A stretch of 30,932 bases of DNA, taken from an uncultured Eubacteriales bacterium. Its GTDB lineage: Bacteria > Bacillota > Clostridia > Oscillospirales > Acutalibacteraceae. Each line of letters opens with the position of its first letter. Within the stretch, counting starts at the first letter, position 1. The DNA is taken from positions 1 through 30,932 of the forward strand of contig CAKSEH010000018.1 in assembly GCA_934446475.1 (NCBI GenBank). Direction: 5' to 3'. The position numbers were made by a program, and so were the translations under genes. Shown in pieces: positions 14,735-21,820 of the stretch. A model generated the notes under the pieces. That model did no database searches and was not told the DNA's origin. It saw nothing but the letters and a program-made list of their open reading frames with translations.

Positions 14735-14752
14735 TTTACGGAATTCCGTAAA
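14735..14752 (+). promoter_or_regulatory. Operator 4 of the XRE switch
   Basis: This is the perfect 18-base palindrome TTTACGGAATTCCGTAAA, four bases before the AAGGGG ribosome site of the repressor gene. It is placed to act as a DNA roadblock; the same sequence could also fold in the mRNA. Confidence 0.75.
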
Positions 14753-14768
14753 TAAAAGGGGAATAAAT

Positions 14769-15098
14769 ATGGATACCTACGCCAAAATAAAGGAACTTTG
14801 CGGAAAAAGAAATATAAATATAACGGGTCTGTGCAGCGAGTGCGATATCCCTCGCTCGACCCTTTCCGACCTTGCAAACGGAAGGACCAAGTCACTTTCG
14901 TTTGAAAAATTAAGTAAAATTGCGGATTATTTCGGCGTGAGCATAGATTATCTTACCGGCCGTGAGGGGACGCAGTCCGGTGATGAAGCAGCAAAGGTAG
15001 CATTGTTCGGAGGGGACACAACAGTTACCGATGAAATGTGGAATGAGGTAAAACGCTACGCCGCCTATATTAAGGAGAGAGAGAATGGAGACAAATAG
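14769..15098 (+). CDS. XRE-family (Cro/CI, ImmR-like) repressor
   Basis: This 109-aa repressor has an N-terminal HTH_3 domain at about residues 5-62, with LCSECDIPRSTLSDLANG as the helix-turn-helix and FEKLSKIADYFGVSIDYLTG as the following helices. A short C-terminal tail (63-109) should mediate dimerisation. AAGGGG precedes the ATG. The next gene encodes an ImmA/IrrE-type protease and overlaps it by 14 bases, the arrangement of immR-immA in ICEBs1 and related phages. Four similar operators lie directly upstream, so it probably controls both the divergent genes and itself. Confidence 0.85.
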   Translation: MDTYAKIKELCGKRNINITGLCSECDIPRSTLSDLANGRTKSLSFEKLSKIADYFGVSIDYLTGREGTQSGDEAAKVALFGGDTTVTDEMWNEVKRYAAYIKERENGDK

Positions 15099-15480
15099 GC
15101 TGTATAGTATGGCCGAAAAAAGCGGTATCACGGTAGAGCGGTTTGATTTAAGGGAAAACGGCTCAGTATCGGTTAAAAGCGGCAAAAATCTTTATGTGGG
15201 GCTTGATAATAAAATAAGCGGCGCTTTGGAAAAGGTGTGTCTTGCACACGAGCTCGGACATTGCGCAACAATGAGCTTTTACAACATTTATTCGCCTCTT
15301 GACGTGAGGGGAAAACACGAAAGGCGGGCGCAAGCGTGGGCTATTAAAAAGCTTATCCCGAAGTACAAGCTTTCAAAAGCTTTTAAAAGCGGATACGATA
15401 ATATTTATTCGCTTGCGGAATATTTCGGAGTTACTGCGGATTTTATGCAGCAGGCGGTTGATTACTACAAAGAAGCATAG
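15085..15480 (+). CDS. ImmA/IrrE family metallopeptidase
   Basis: This 131-aa zinc protease has the HExxH motif as HELGH (residues 55-59). A downstream Glu in KHERRAQAWAIKKL (about E79) is the likely third ligand. In ICEBs1 and related phages ImmA cleaves the linked XRE repressor to start induction. The gene begins inside the last codons of the repressor gene with AGGAG just upstream, so the two are translationally coupled. The usual activator, a RapI-like or RecA-linked signal, is not visible nearby. A terminator follows directly. Confidence 0.88.
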   Translation: METNRLYSMAEKSGITVERFDLRENGSVSVKSGKNLYVGLDNKISGALEKVCLAHELGHCATMSFYNIYSPLDVRGKHERRAQAWAIKKLIPKYKLSKAFKSGYDNIYSLAEYFGVTADFMQQAVDYYKEA

Positions 15481-15485
15481 ACAAT

Positions 15486-15522
15486 AAACGGGTCGGTGTG
15501 TTTGCTCCGGCCCGTTTGTTAT
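15486..15522 (+). terminator. Terminator of the XRE/ImmA unit
   Basis: AAACGGGTCGG pairs with CCGGCCCGTTT around a T-rich loop and is followed by GTTATT. Confidence 0.75.
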
Positions 15523-15550
15523 TGAAAATTTTAAAAATCTGTGATAGAAT
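15522..15550 (+). promoter_or_regulatory. Probable promoter of manA
   Basis: TTGAAA (15522-15527), a 17-base spacer and TAGAAT (15545-15550), 40 bases before the ATG. Confidence 0.6.
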
Positions 15551-15589
15551 AATAATCGGTATAGAGTTTTAGTAACGGAGATGAATATT

Positions 15590-16546
15590 ATGTATCCTCT
15601 TTTGCTCAGTGCACCTGTAAAAAGCGCTGTCTGGGGCGGCGACCGCCTCGAAAAAGAATACGGTTTTGAGCCGGCGGGCGAAAATTCCGCAGAAGCGTGG
15701 ATGCTTTCCTGCTACGGCGGTTTCGAAAGCATTGTTAAAAACGGTCCTCTTTCGGGGAAAACCCTGAGTGAAGCTATAACGGCAATGGGAGAAACCTGTC
15801 TCGGAGAAAATGCGGCGAAATTTTCTTATTTCCCTATTCTTATTAAGCTTATTGATGCAAACGACCGTCTTTCGGTTCAGGTCCACCCCGATGATGAATA
15901 CGCTCTTAAAAACGAGGGGCAGTACGGTAAGACAGAAATGTGGCTTATTGTCGACTGTAAAGAGGATTCGGAAATCATTTACGGACTTAAGAAAAAGGTC
16001 GATAAAACAGAGCTTTCCGAAAGAATAAAAAACGGCACTTTAAACGAAATATGCAACTTTGTGCCGGTTAAAAAAGGCGATGTGTTTTTCATTCCTTCCG
16101 GGACCGTTCACGCTATAGGAAAGGGCATTTTAATAGCGGAAATTCAGCAGAATTCCGATGTTACCTACAGAGTAAACGATTACGGCAGACTGGGGACTGA
16201 CGGTAAACCGAGAGAACTTCGCATAAAAAAAGCGGTAGATGTTATTGATACTTCGCCCGTTAAAATGTCTGACGACACAGAAGGCGAACTTATGCTGTAT
16301 CCTTTCGGCACGGTCAAAAGCCTTGCCGAGTGCAAATATTTTACAGCCGAACTTTTAAATCTTAACGGTAAGGCTGGTCTTTGCGAGGAAAAAAGCTTTT
16401 TATCGCTTGTGGTATTAGAGGGCGATGCGGTGCTCAGTTCATCCGAGGGAATTCTTCGCCTTAAAAAGGGTGACAGTGTTTTTATACCGGCTAAAATGAG
16501 GGCAACCCTCTCAGGCAGCGCCGAAATTATCTGCACACACATATAA
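15590..16546 (+). CDS. manA: Mannose-6-phosphate isomerase, class I (short form)
   Basis: This cytoplasmic zinc enzyme interconverts mannose-6-phosphate and fructose-6-phosphate, feeding mannose into glycolysis or supplying mannose for GDP-sugars. At 318 aa it matches the short Firmicute class I form. Zinc ligands are visible in QVHPDDEYA and GKTEMWLI, and in the later GTVHAIGKGILIAEIQQNSDVTYRVNDYGR region with its catalytic-site signature. GGAG lies nine bases before the ATG at 15590. The in-frame ATG at 15581 abuts that ribosome site and is rejected. It is monocistronic, with its own promoter and terminator. Confidence 0.93.
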   Translation: MYPLLLSAPVKSAVWGGDRLEKEYGFEPAGENSAEAWMLSCYGGFESIVKNGPLSGKTLSEAITAMGETCLGENAAKFSYFPILIKLIDANDRLSVQVHPDDEYALKNEGQYGKTEMWLIVDCKEDSEIIYGLKKKVDKTELSERIKNGTLNEICNFVPVKKGDVFFIPSGTVHAIGKGILIAEIQQNSDVTYRVNDYGRLGTDGKPRELRIKKAVDVIDTSPVKMSDDTEGELMLYPFGTVKSLAECKYFTAELLNLNGKAGLCEEKSFLSLVVLEGDAVLSSSEGILRLKKGDSVFIPAKMRATLSGSAEIICTHI

Positions 16547-16554
16547 AAGGAACG

Positions 16555-16599
16555 AAAAAGACCGGAGACGAAATAAAAAAGTCGTCTCCGGTCTTTTTT
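16555..16599 (+). terminator. Terminator of manA
   Basis: A 17-bp stem with arms AAAAAGACCGGAGACGA and TCGTCTCCGGTCTTTTT. The A/T ends make it functional in both directions. Confidence 0.9.
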
Positions 16600-16637
16600 A
16601 TGTTATGAGTTCAGGATTCGAATACCTTTAAATCAGA

Positions 16638-16708
16638 GCAACGCTCCGGAAATGTCTGCAAGGAGCAGAGCTTGCGACTGATTGCAAACCACGCAAAGGA
16701 GCGTTAGC
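16638..16708. repeat. Dispersed hairpin repeat, copy 1
   Basis: The outer arms GCAACGCTCC and GGAGCGTTAGC enclose a smaller GCAAG/CTTGC stem. A 25-base block at 16682-16706 recurs at 30727-30751 with 24 of 25 bases identical. It lies in the gap between manA and the amino-acid importer and resembles a REP/MITE-type non-coding element. Confidence 0.6.
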
Positions 16709-16756
16709 TTCTCAGAGTTTGATGTGAGAGATTACATTTATGCGGCAAAGACTGAA

Positions 16757-16786
16757 ATATCCCCCGCCTATTAAGGCGGGGGATAT
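16757..16786 (-). terminator. Hairpin at the end of the lysine importer operon
   Basis: A perfect 12-bp stem ATATCCCCCGCC/GGCGGGGGATAT with a six-base loop lies 34 bases after the ATPase stop. The T-run is short, so it may terminate or protect the 3' end. Confidence 0.6.
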
Positions 16787-16819
16787 CTACATTAAGTTAT
16801 AGGATTTATTTTCGCTTGC

Positions 16820-17560
16820 TTACCGATTTAAGAACCTGTTTAAAAACTCTTTTGTCTTTTCGTTTTTCGGATTTTCAAATATATCCGAGGGTGTTCCCTC
16901 TTCACAGATAACACCGTCCGCCATAAAGACCACATTTGAAGAAACATCACGGGCAAACGCCATTTCGTGCGTTACAACTATCATTGTAAGTCCCTCTTTG
17001 GCGAGAGAGGTCATAACCTCGAGAACTTCGCCTACCATCTGCGGATCAAGCGCACTGGTAGGTTCGTCAAACAAAAGAACCTCCGGTTCCATCGCAAGAG
17101 CACGGGCTATTGCAACCCTCTGTTTCTGACCGCCCGAAAGCTGAGCGGGCCTTGCGTTTATATACGGGCTCATTCCGACCCGTTCAAGATATTTCATTGC
17201 AATTTCTTTTGCTTCCTCACGGTTGAGTTTAAGAACTGAAACCTGACCGATTATGCAGTTTTCGAGAGCCGTCATATTATTAAACAGATTAAAGCTCTGA
17301 AAAACCATACCGACCTTTGCACGATAGTGTGAAAGGCGGAAATCATCGGCGGTTATATCTTTGCCGTGATAAAGAACCTGCCCCGAGGTCGGAGTTTCAA
17401 GCAAATTTATGCAGCGCAGCATTGTGCTTTTTCCGGAACCTGACGCCCCGATAACACTCAAAACATCGCCTTTTTCAACTCCGAGGTTTATATCTTTTAA
17501 AACCTCGTGGTCACCGAACTTCTTTTGCAAATGATTAAGTTCAATAACTCTTTCAGCCAT
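16820..17560 (-). CDS. Polar amino-acid (lysine-class) ABC transporter ATP-binding protein
   Basis: This 246-aa cytoplasmic ATPase belongs to the polar amino acid importer class (GlnQ/HisP-like). Walker A is GASGSGKST (about 37-45), the signature is LSGGQKQRVAIARAL, and Walker B is VLLFDEPTSALDP. It follows the permease gene by three bases in a three-gene leftward operon. Sequence alone does not separate Gln, Arg or Lys specificity; the lysine call comes from the L-box riboswitch upstream. Confidence 0.9.
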   Translation of the reverse strand: MAERVIELNHLQKKFGDHEVLKDINLGVEKGDVLSVIGASGSGKSTMLRCINLLETPTSGQVLYHGKDITADDFRLSHYRAKVGMVFQSFNLFNNMTALENCIIGQVSVLKLNREEAKEIAMKYLERVGMSPYINARPAQLSGGQKQRVAIARALAMEPEVLLFDEPTSALDPQMVGEVLEVMTSLAKEGLTMIVVTHEMAFARDVSSNVVFMADGVICEEGTPSDIFENPKNEKTKEFLNRFLNR

Positions 17561-17563
17561 TGC

Positions 17564-18328
17564 TCACGCCTCCTTGTTTATGTGTATCTCGGCGCTGATG
17601 TCGCTTTGAGAACCGAAAACCGTGTAATTATCCTTGCCATCGAGTTTTTTCTCGATAAAGCGCAGCAACCTGGTAACGGTAAATGTCAAAATAAAATAAA
17701 GAAGGCAAACGACAAGATAGGTCTGGAAAGTTTGGAAATTCTGTCTCTTTATGATTCCGGCAAAGTAATAAAGCTCGGTAACGCCGATAACATTAAGCAC
17801 AGACGTATCCTTTATATTGATAACAAATTCATTGCTTACAGAGGGGAGAATATTTCTGATAACCTGCGGCAGTATAACCTTAAACATTGTTTGTGAGTGG
17901 GTCATACCTATAGACATAGCACCTTCAAACTGACCACGGTCTATAGAAATTATTCCGCCTCTGACTATCTCCGCCATATATGCACCGGTATTTATCGAAA
18001 CGATAAGAATACCCGATGGAATAAGCGGCAAGGTCTTTCCGCCTGTTGCAAAAGCATAGCCCCAATAGATAACCATAGACTGCACCATCATCGGGGTTCC
18101 ACGGAATATCTCAACATATACTGCAATAATACCGTTTAAAAGCTTATGCAAAAAACGCAAAACCGGGTTCTTTGAATAGGACGCCGTTCTGGAAATACCG
18201 GTAAGCAGTCCCACCGCCAATCCGGCAAGGGTGCCGGTGAGCGCTATAAGCATTGTATAACCGATGCCTTTAAGCAGCTGCGGATAGTATTTTGCGAAAA
18301 TATTTAATACATCCTCTAAAAAACTCAT
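17564..18328 (-). CDS. Polar amino-acid (lysine-class) ABC transporter permease
   Basis: This 254-aa membrane protein belongs to the HisM/GlnP permease class, with about five transmembrane helices. The family motifs EIFRGTPMMVQSMVIYWG (about residues 75-92) and the EAA loop QFEGAMSIGMTHSQTMFKVILPQVIRNILPS couple it to the ATPase. It presumably forms a homodimer because no second permease is encoded. It begins two bases after the binding-protein stop codon. Confidence 0.92.
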   Translation of the reverse strand: MSFLEDVLNIFAKYYPQLLKGIGYTMLIALTGTLAGLAVGLLTGISRTASYSKNPVLRFLHKLLNGIIAVYVEIFRGTPMMVQSMVIYWGYAFATGGKTLPLIPSGILIVSINTGAYMAEIVRGGIISIDRGQFEGAMSIGMTHSQTMFKVILPQVIRNILPSVSNEFVINIKDTSVLNVIGVTELYYFAGIIKRQNFQTFQTYLVVCLLYFILTFTVTRLLRFIEKKLDGKDNYTVFGSQSDISAEIHINKEA

Positions 18329-18330
18329 AA

Positions 18331-19212
18331 TTACTTCTTTATTATAACAACGAGATTTGACTCATAGTAAGTATCGGTGAAATCAATTTCCTTAGCTCTT
18401 TCCGCAGTCGGGCTCATACCTGCAACTATTGCGTCGATATTTCCGGACTGAACCGCAGGGATGAGAGAATCCCACTCAAGCTGATGAATTTCAAGCTTCA
18501 TACCGAGCTTGTTTGCAACATACTGCGCTATCTGAACATCGTAGCCGTTAGCATAAAGACCGCTCTTGCCCTCGCCTGTTATCGGAACTGCACCGAGGCT
18601 CTTGCCTTCGGTATCTGTCCAGTTGTAGGGCTCGTATGCGCATTCCATACCTATTTTCAGTGTTCCGTTTACGGTCTTCGGAGCTTCTGCGCTTATCGCA
18701 AACTTATCAACCGTCTCTCCAGCAGCAAGTGAAACTATCTGTTCCATAAGCTTCTCACGCTGTTCGTCGGTTATCTCAGCCAAAACAGCATTTATCTTAT
18801 CTCTTAAACTTGAGTTTTTCTTCAAGCCTATCGCTATTCCGACATCTGCTGCGGTTGCGGTAAAGCCGGTGTCGTTATTCTTAAGGTGAATGTAAGTAAG
18901 GTCCTTATTGGTTTTGCATACCGAGATCGCAGTAGGTTCCTCGGCAACATAACCGTCGATAGCACCGCTCTTAAGAGCCGTCAAAAGATCGGCAAACTCA
19001 GGATAAGTCGATGACTTGACCTCCTCTATCTGGTTCGCTGCGTCTGCGTGGAAGGTTCCTGCCTGAGCGGCGATTTTTGCTCCCTTTAAATCTGCGATAC
19101 TCTTTGCGTTTTTAACATCGACTGCACTTGAGTCTCCGCCGCAGCCGGCAAAACAACATACCATAAGCACGGCTGCAATAAACATTGCCAACATTCTTAA
19201 CATTCTGTTCAT
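18331..19212 (-). CDS. Lysine-class ABC transporter binding lipoprotein with circularly permuted lobes
   Basis: This 293-aa SBP_bac_3-type lipoprotein has its lipobox Cys at residue 24 (CFAGC). The segment order is unusual. Residues about 35-125 (IADLKGAKIAAQAGTFH, ALKSGAIDGYVAEEPTA) match lobe II. Residues 124-165 (VGIAIGLKKNSSLRDKINAVLAEI) match the normal C-terminus. After a linker (about 166-182), residues 183-293 carry the normal N-terminal half (LKIGMECAYEPYNWT, GYDVQIAQYVANKLGM, AGMSPTAERAKEIDF) and end at YYESNLVVIIKK, the usual hinge. The ATG at 19212 has GGAG ten bases upstream; the longer in-frame extension runs into the riboswitch terminator and is rejected. The lysine specificity is inferred from the L-box. 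Confidence 0.85.
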   Translation of the reverse strand: MNRMLRMLAMFIAAVLMVCCFAGCGGDSSAVDVKNAKSIADLKGAKIAAQAGTFHADAANQIEEVKSSTYPEFADLLTALKSGAIDGYVAEEPTAISVCKTNKDLTYIHLKNNDTGFTATAADVGIAIGLKKNSSLRDKINAVLAEITDEQREKLMEQIVSLAAGETVDKFAISAEAPKTVNGTLKIGMECAYEPYNWTDTEGKSLGAVPITGEGKSGLYANGYDVQIAQYVANKLGMKLEIHQLEWDSLIPAVQSGNIDAIVAGMSPTAERAKEIDFTDTYYESNLVVIIKK

Positions 19213-19278
19213 CTTGATACATCTCCGTATTTTTATTAGACGGTGAGTAAGACCCCGAAGGACCGATCTCCCGCCCGG

Positions 19279-19321
19279 CAAAACAAACAAGCCTGCGACC
19301 CGAAGCGGTATCGCAGGCTTT
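19279..19321 (-). terminator. Lysine riboswitch expression-platform terminator
   Basis: On the minus strand AAGCCTGCGA pairs with TCGCAGGCTT and is followed by GTTTGTTTT. It lies between the aptamer and the binding-protein gene. Confidence 0.85.
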
Positions 19322-19349
19322 TTAAAACTTTTTTAAAGCTTTATGCCGT

Positions 19350-19530
19350 TGATAGTGCTCCACATCGATAAAATGTGACAGTGCCGCATCTCTTAAATGC
19401 GGTCCCAGCAACATTTCGGCGGCAACCGAAACACCACTTCGGCGGAACAGCCTTTCGTTTTGCAACCGCTTGCCGGCGTTATTGCAAACTACTGATCATA
19501 TCCGCAACCCCTATCAGGTGCTGTCTTATT
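19350..19530 (-). ncRNA. Lysine riboswitch (L-box)
   Basis: On the minus strand the aptamer shows the L-box landmarks in order: ATCAGTA, ACGAAAGGCTG, CCGCCGAAGTG, TTGCTGGG, CACTGTCAC, and the closing GTGGAGCACTATC. A terminator follows at 19279-19321. High lysine should end transcription before the importer genes, so this identifies the operon as a lysine importer. The exact 5' boundary is approximate. Confidence 0.9.
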
Positions 19531-19541
19531 CATTTGCGGAC

Positions 19542-19570
19542 ATTATAGTACATCGAGAGACATTTGTCAA
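19542..19570 (-). promoter_or_regulatory. Promoter of the lysine riboswitch/importer operon
   Basis: A perfect TTGACA (19565-19570), 17-base spacer, TATAAT (19542-19547) on the minus strand, just before the aptamer. Confidence 0.88.
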
Positions 19571-19608
19571 CACTTTTTTAAAAAATTTCTAAAAATTTAA
19601 ATTTTTTG

Positions 19609-19637
19609 TTGACAAATCGCTTTCGAGGGTTTATAAT
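19609..19637 (+). promoter_or_regulatory. Promoter of amt
   Basis: A perfect TTGACA (19609-19614), 17-base spacer, TATAAT (19632-19637). It is divergent from the lysine importer promoter, and the two -35 elements are 38 bases apart. Confidence 0.88.
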
Positions 19638-19658
19638 GCGGTACATAAAAGACAAAGG

Positions 19659-19695
19659 CGTCTTAAAGGATAAAAATCCCTTTAAGGCGTTTTTT
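19659..19695 (+). terminator. First terminator-like hairpin in the amt leader
   Basis: An 11-bp stem CGTCTTAAAGG/CCTTTAAGGCG with one G-T pair is followed by TTTTTT. It lies only about 15 bases after the expected start site, so it acts as an attenuator or releases a very short RNA. Confidence 0.75.
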
Positions 19696-19723
19696 GTTTA
19701 GGCTGACCGAAATCAGCATTACG

Positions 19724-19778
19724 AAAGCGGGGCAACGGTGTCCTTTTAAGGATACCACTGCCCTGCTTTAATTTTTTT
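19724..19778 (+). terminator. Second terminator-like hairpin in the amt leader
   Basis: AAGC-GGGCA and TGCCC-GCTT arms enclose a GGT.TCCTT/AAGGA.ACC stem, followed by TAATTTTTTT. It lies between the first hairpin and the amt ribosome site. Confidence 0.7.
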
Positions 19779-19846
19779 AAAGGGGAAGTGTGTGCAGAAA
19801 ACAAGACGCATTAAATCCACTGAATAAATAGGAAAGGAAAATTTAT

Positions 19847-21631
19847 ATGGACAAAACTATTCTTGACGCTATAACAAGCGAAGTCTACGGTGTCTGGTTC
19901 CTTATAGGAGCCGCCTTCGTATTTTGGATGCAGGCAGGATTTGCAATGGTTGAAACAGGATTTACCAGAGCCAAAAATGCCGGCAACATACTGATGAAAA
20001 ACCTTATGGATTTTTGCATAGGCACGGTTATGTTTATCGTGATAGGTTTCGGGCTTTTCCTCGGTGAGGACCTTATCGGAATTATAGGTAAACCCGGATT
20101 TGATATTTTTACCGACTATGCAAATTTTGACTGGTCGAATTTCGTATTCAACCTCGTATTCTGCGCAACAACCGCAACAATAGTTTCCGGCGCAATGGCA
20201 GAACGCACAAAGTTCTTATCATACTGCGTATATTCCGCCGTTATCTCGGCTGTTATATACCCGATAGAGGCCCACTGGACCTGGGGCGGCGGCTGGCTTT
20301 CAAAGCTCGGATTTCACGATTTTGCCGGTTCAAACTGCATACATATGGTAGGCGGTATATGTGCGCTTATCGGTGCGGCTATGGTAGGACCCCGTATCGG
20401 AAAATTCATAAGAAACAAGGAAGGCAAGGTAACAAAGGTCAATGCCTTCCCCGGTCACAGCCTTACGATAGGATGTCTCGGCGTATTCATACTCTGGCTC
20501 GGCTGGTACGGCTTTAACGGTGCTGCCGCAACATCCATAGATGAGCTTGCTTCCATATTCCTCACAACAACTATTGCCCCCTCTGTGGCAACCGTTGTAG
20601 CTATGATATTTACCTGGGTAAAATACGGCAAACCCGATGTTTCAATGTGCCTTAACGCTTCTCTTGCAGGTCTTGTTGCGATAACCGCCTCCTGCGATGT
20701 CTGCGACGCCTTAGGCTCGATGATAATAGGCACCGTTTCGGGATTACTCGTTGTATTCGGCGTTTGGTTCCTTGATAACAAACTTCATGTCGACGACCCT
20801 GTCGGTGCAGTTGCGGTCCATTTCTTCAACGGTATTTGGGGCACGATCGCCGTAGGCCTTTTCGCAACGGATACCGCTCCCGCATTTAAGAGAGGTATCG
20901 GAGACGGCGTAACTTTCGGAGCTAACCAAATTGCTGCAAAGGGTCTGTTTTACGGCGGCGGATTCAAGCAGCTCGGAATTCAGCTTGTCGGTATGCTTTC
21001 CACCGCTCTCTGGACCGCCGTTACGATAACCCTTGCATTCTTAGTCATCAAGGCTATCTTTGGGTTAAGAGTAAGTCGTGAAGAAGAGATCGAGGGTCTT
21101 GATGTAAAAGAGCACGGTCTTGCAAGCGCATATGCAGGTTTTGCTATGCTCCCCGAATATATTGACGAGGGTGAAGAGCCTGATATCGTAACAGGTGATG
21201 TTCCGCCTGCTAAGGCAATTGAAGTTGAGGAGCTGCCGAGAGTGGCTGCCGATGTAAAGCCCTCGGTTTCGGGCAGTAAAATAACCAAAGTTGAGATCAT
21301 TTGTAAAGAATCAAAACTTGAAAGCCTTAAAAATGCAATGGTCGGCATAGGCATAACCGGTATGACGGTAAGCCACGTTCTCGGCTGCGGCGTTCAAAAG
21401 GGCAAGCCCGAATATTACAGGGGCGTTGAGGTTGAGGCTTCGTTGCTTCCTAAGATACAGGTTGACATAGTTGTTTCAAAAGTACCCGTTCCCACAGTTG
21501 TTGAAACAGCTAAGAAGGTCCTCTACACCGGACATATCGGCGACGGCAAAATCTTTGTTTACGATGTTGAAAATGTTGTAAAAGTCCGCACCGGCGAAGA
21601 AGGATACGACGCTCTTCAGGACGTCGAATAG
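19847..21631 (+). CDS. amt: Ammonium transporter fused to a C-terminal PII regulatory domain
   Basis: This 594-aa fusion combines an Amt/Rh ammonium channel with its own PII regulator. The Amt part (about 1-410, eleven predicted helices) has the twin pore histidines H166 (NCIHMVGG) and H325 (VAVHFFNG). A linker of about 70 residues leads to the PII domain (about 478-594; ITKVEIICKESKLESLKNAM). The T-loop reads GCGVQKGKPEYYRGVEVEA, so the position of uridylylated Tyr51 in E. coli GlnB is Val; that control is not expected. In free GlnK the T-loop plugs the Amt pore when ADP is bound and 2-oxoglutarate is low. Here the blocker is tethered. AGGAAAGGA precedes the ATG, and the gene lies behind two leader hairpins. 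Confidence 0.92.
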   Translation: MDKTILDAITSEVYGVWFLIGAAFVFWMQAGFAMVETGFTRAKNAGNILMKNLMDFCIGTVMFIVIGFGLFLGEDLIGIIGKPGFDIFTDYANFDWSNFVFNLVFCATTATIVSGAMAERTKFLSYCVYSAVISAVIYPIEAHWTWGGGWLSKLGFHDFAGSNCIHMVGGICALIGAAMVGPRIGKFIRNKEGKVTKVNAFPGHSLTIGCLGVFILWLGWYGFNGAAATSIDELASIFLTTTIAPSVATVVAMIFTWVKYGKPDVSMCLNASLAGLVAITASCDVCDALGSMIIGTVSGLLVVFGVWFLDNKLHVDDPVGAVAVHFFNGIWGTIAVGLFATDTAPAFKRGIGDGVTFGANQIAAKGLFYGGGFKQLGIQLVGMLSTALWTAVTITLAFLVIKAIFGLRVSREEEIEGLDVKEHGLASAYAGFAMLPEYIDEGEEPDIVTGDVPPAKAIEVEELPRVAADVKPSVSGSKITKVEIICKESKLESLKNAMVGIGITGMTVSHVLGCGVQKGKPEYYRGVEVEASLLPKIQVDIVVSKVPVPTVVETAKKVLYTGHIGDGKIFVYDVENVVKVRTGEEGYDALQDVE

Positions 21632-21636
21632 TCTTT

Positions 21637-21658
21637 AAGCGGAAACTCCGCTTTTTAT
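21637..21658 (+). terminator. First terminator after amt
   Basis: AAGCGG and CCGCTT arms are followed by TTTTAT. Confidence 0.8.
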
Positions 21659-21665
21659 ATAAATG

Positions 21666-21709
21666 CGAAGCGGCTCTGAACAGTCAAATCTGTCAGAGCC
21701 GCTTCGTTT
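21666..21709 (+). terminator. Second hairpin after amt
   Basis: CGAAGCGGCTCTGA pairs with TCAGAGCCGCTTCG and is followed by TTT. It is strong enough to stop transcripts arriving from either side. Confidence 0.7.
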
Positions 21710-21820
21710 GTATGGGGATGAATATGGTGGGCGATGTCGGGAAAAAGGAAAACCCCGACATCTTTATATAAAAACCGCCGGGACTCTAAGGGGACGGTAG
21801 GGTCCCTGACGGAATTTACC

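Noticed and set aside
14633..14752. LexA control of the XRE switch
   Set aside because: The four palindromes have TTACGG half-sites and do not match the CGAAC-N4-GTTC LexA core seen at dinB.
19213..19290. N-terminal extension of the lysine-class binding protein
   Set aside because: It runs in frame through the riboswitch terminator and the GGTCC-TTCG-GGGTC hairpin and has no ribosome site. The ATG at 19212 gives a proper lipoprotein signal.
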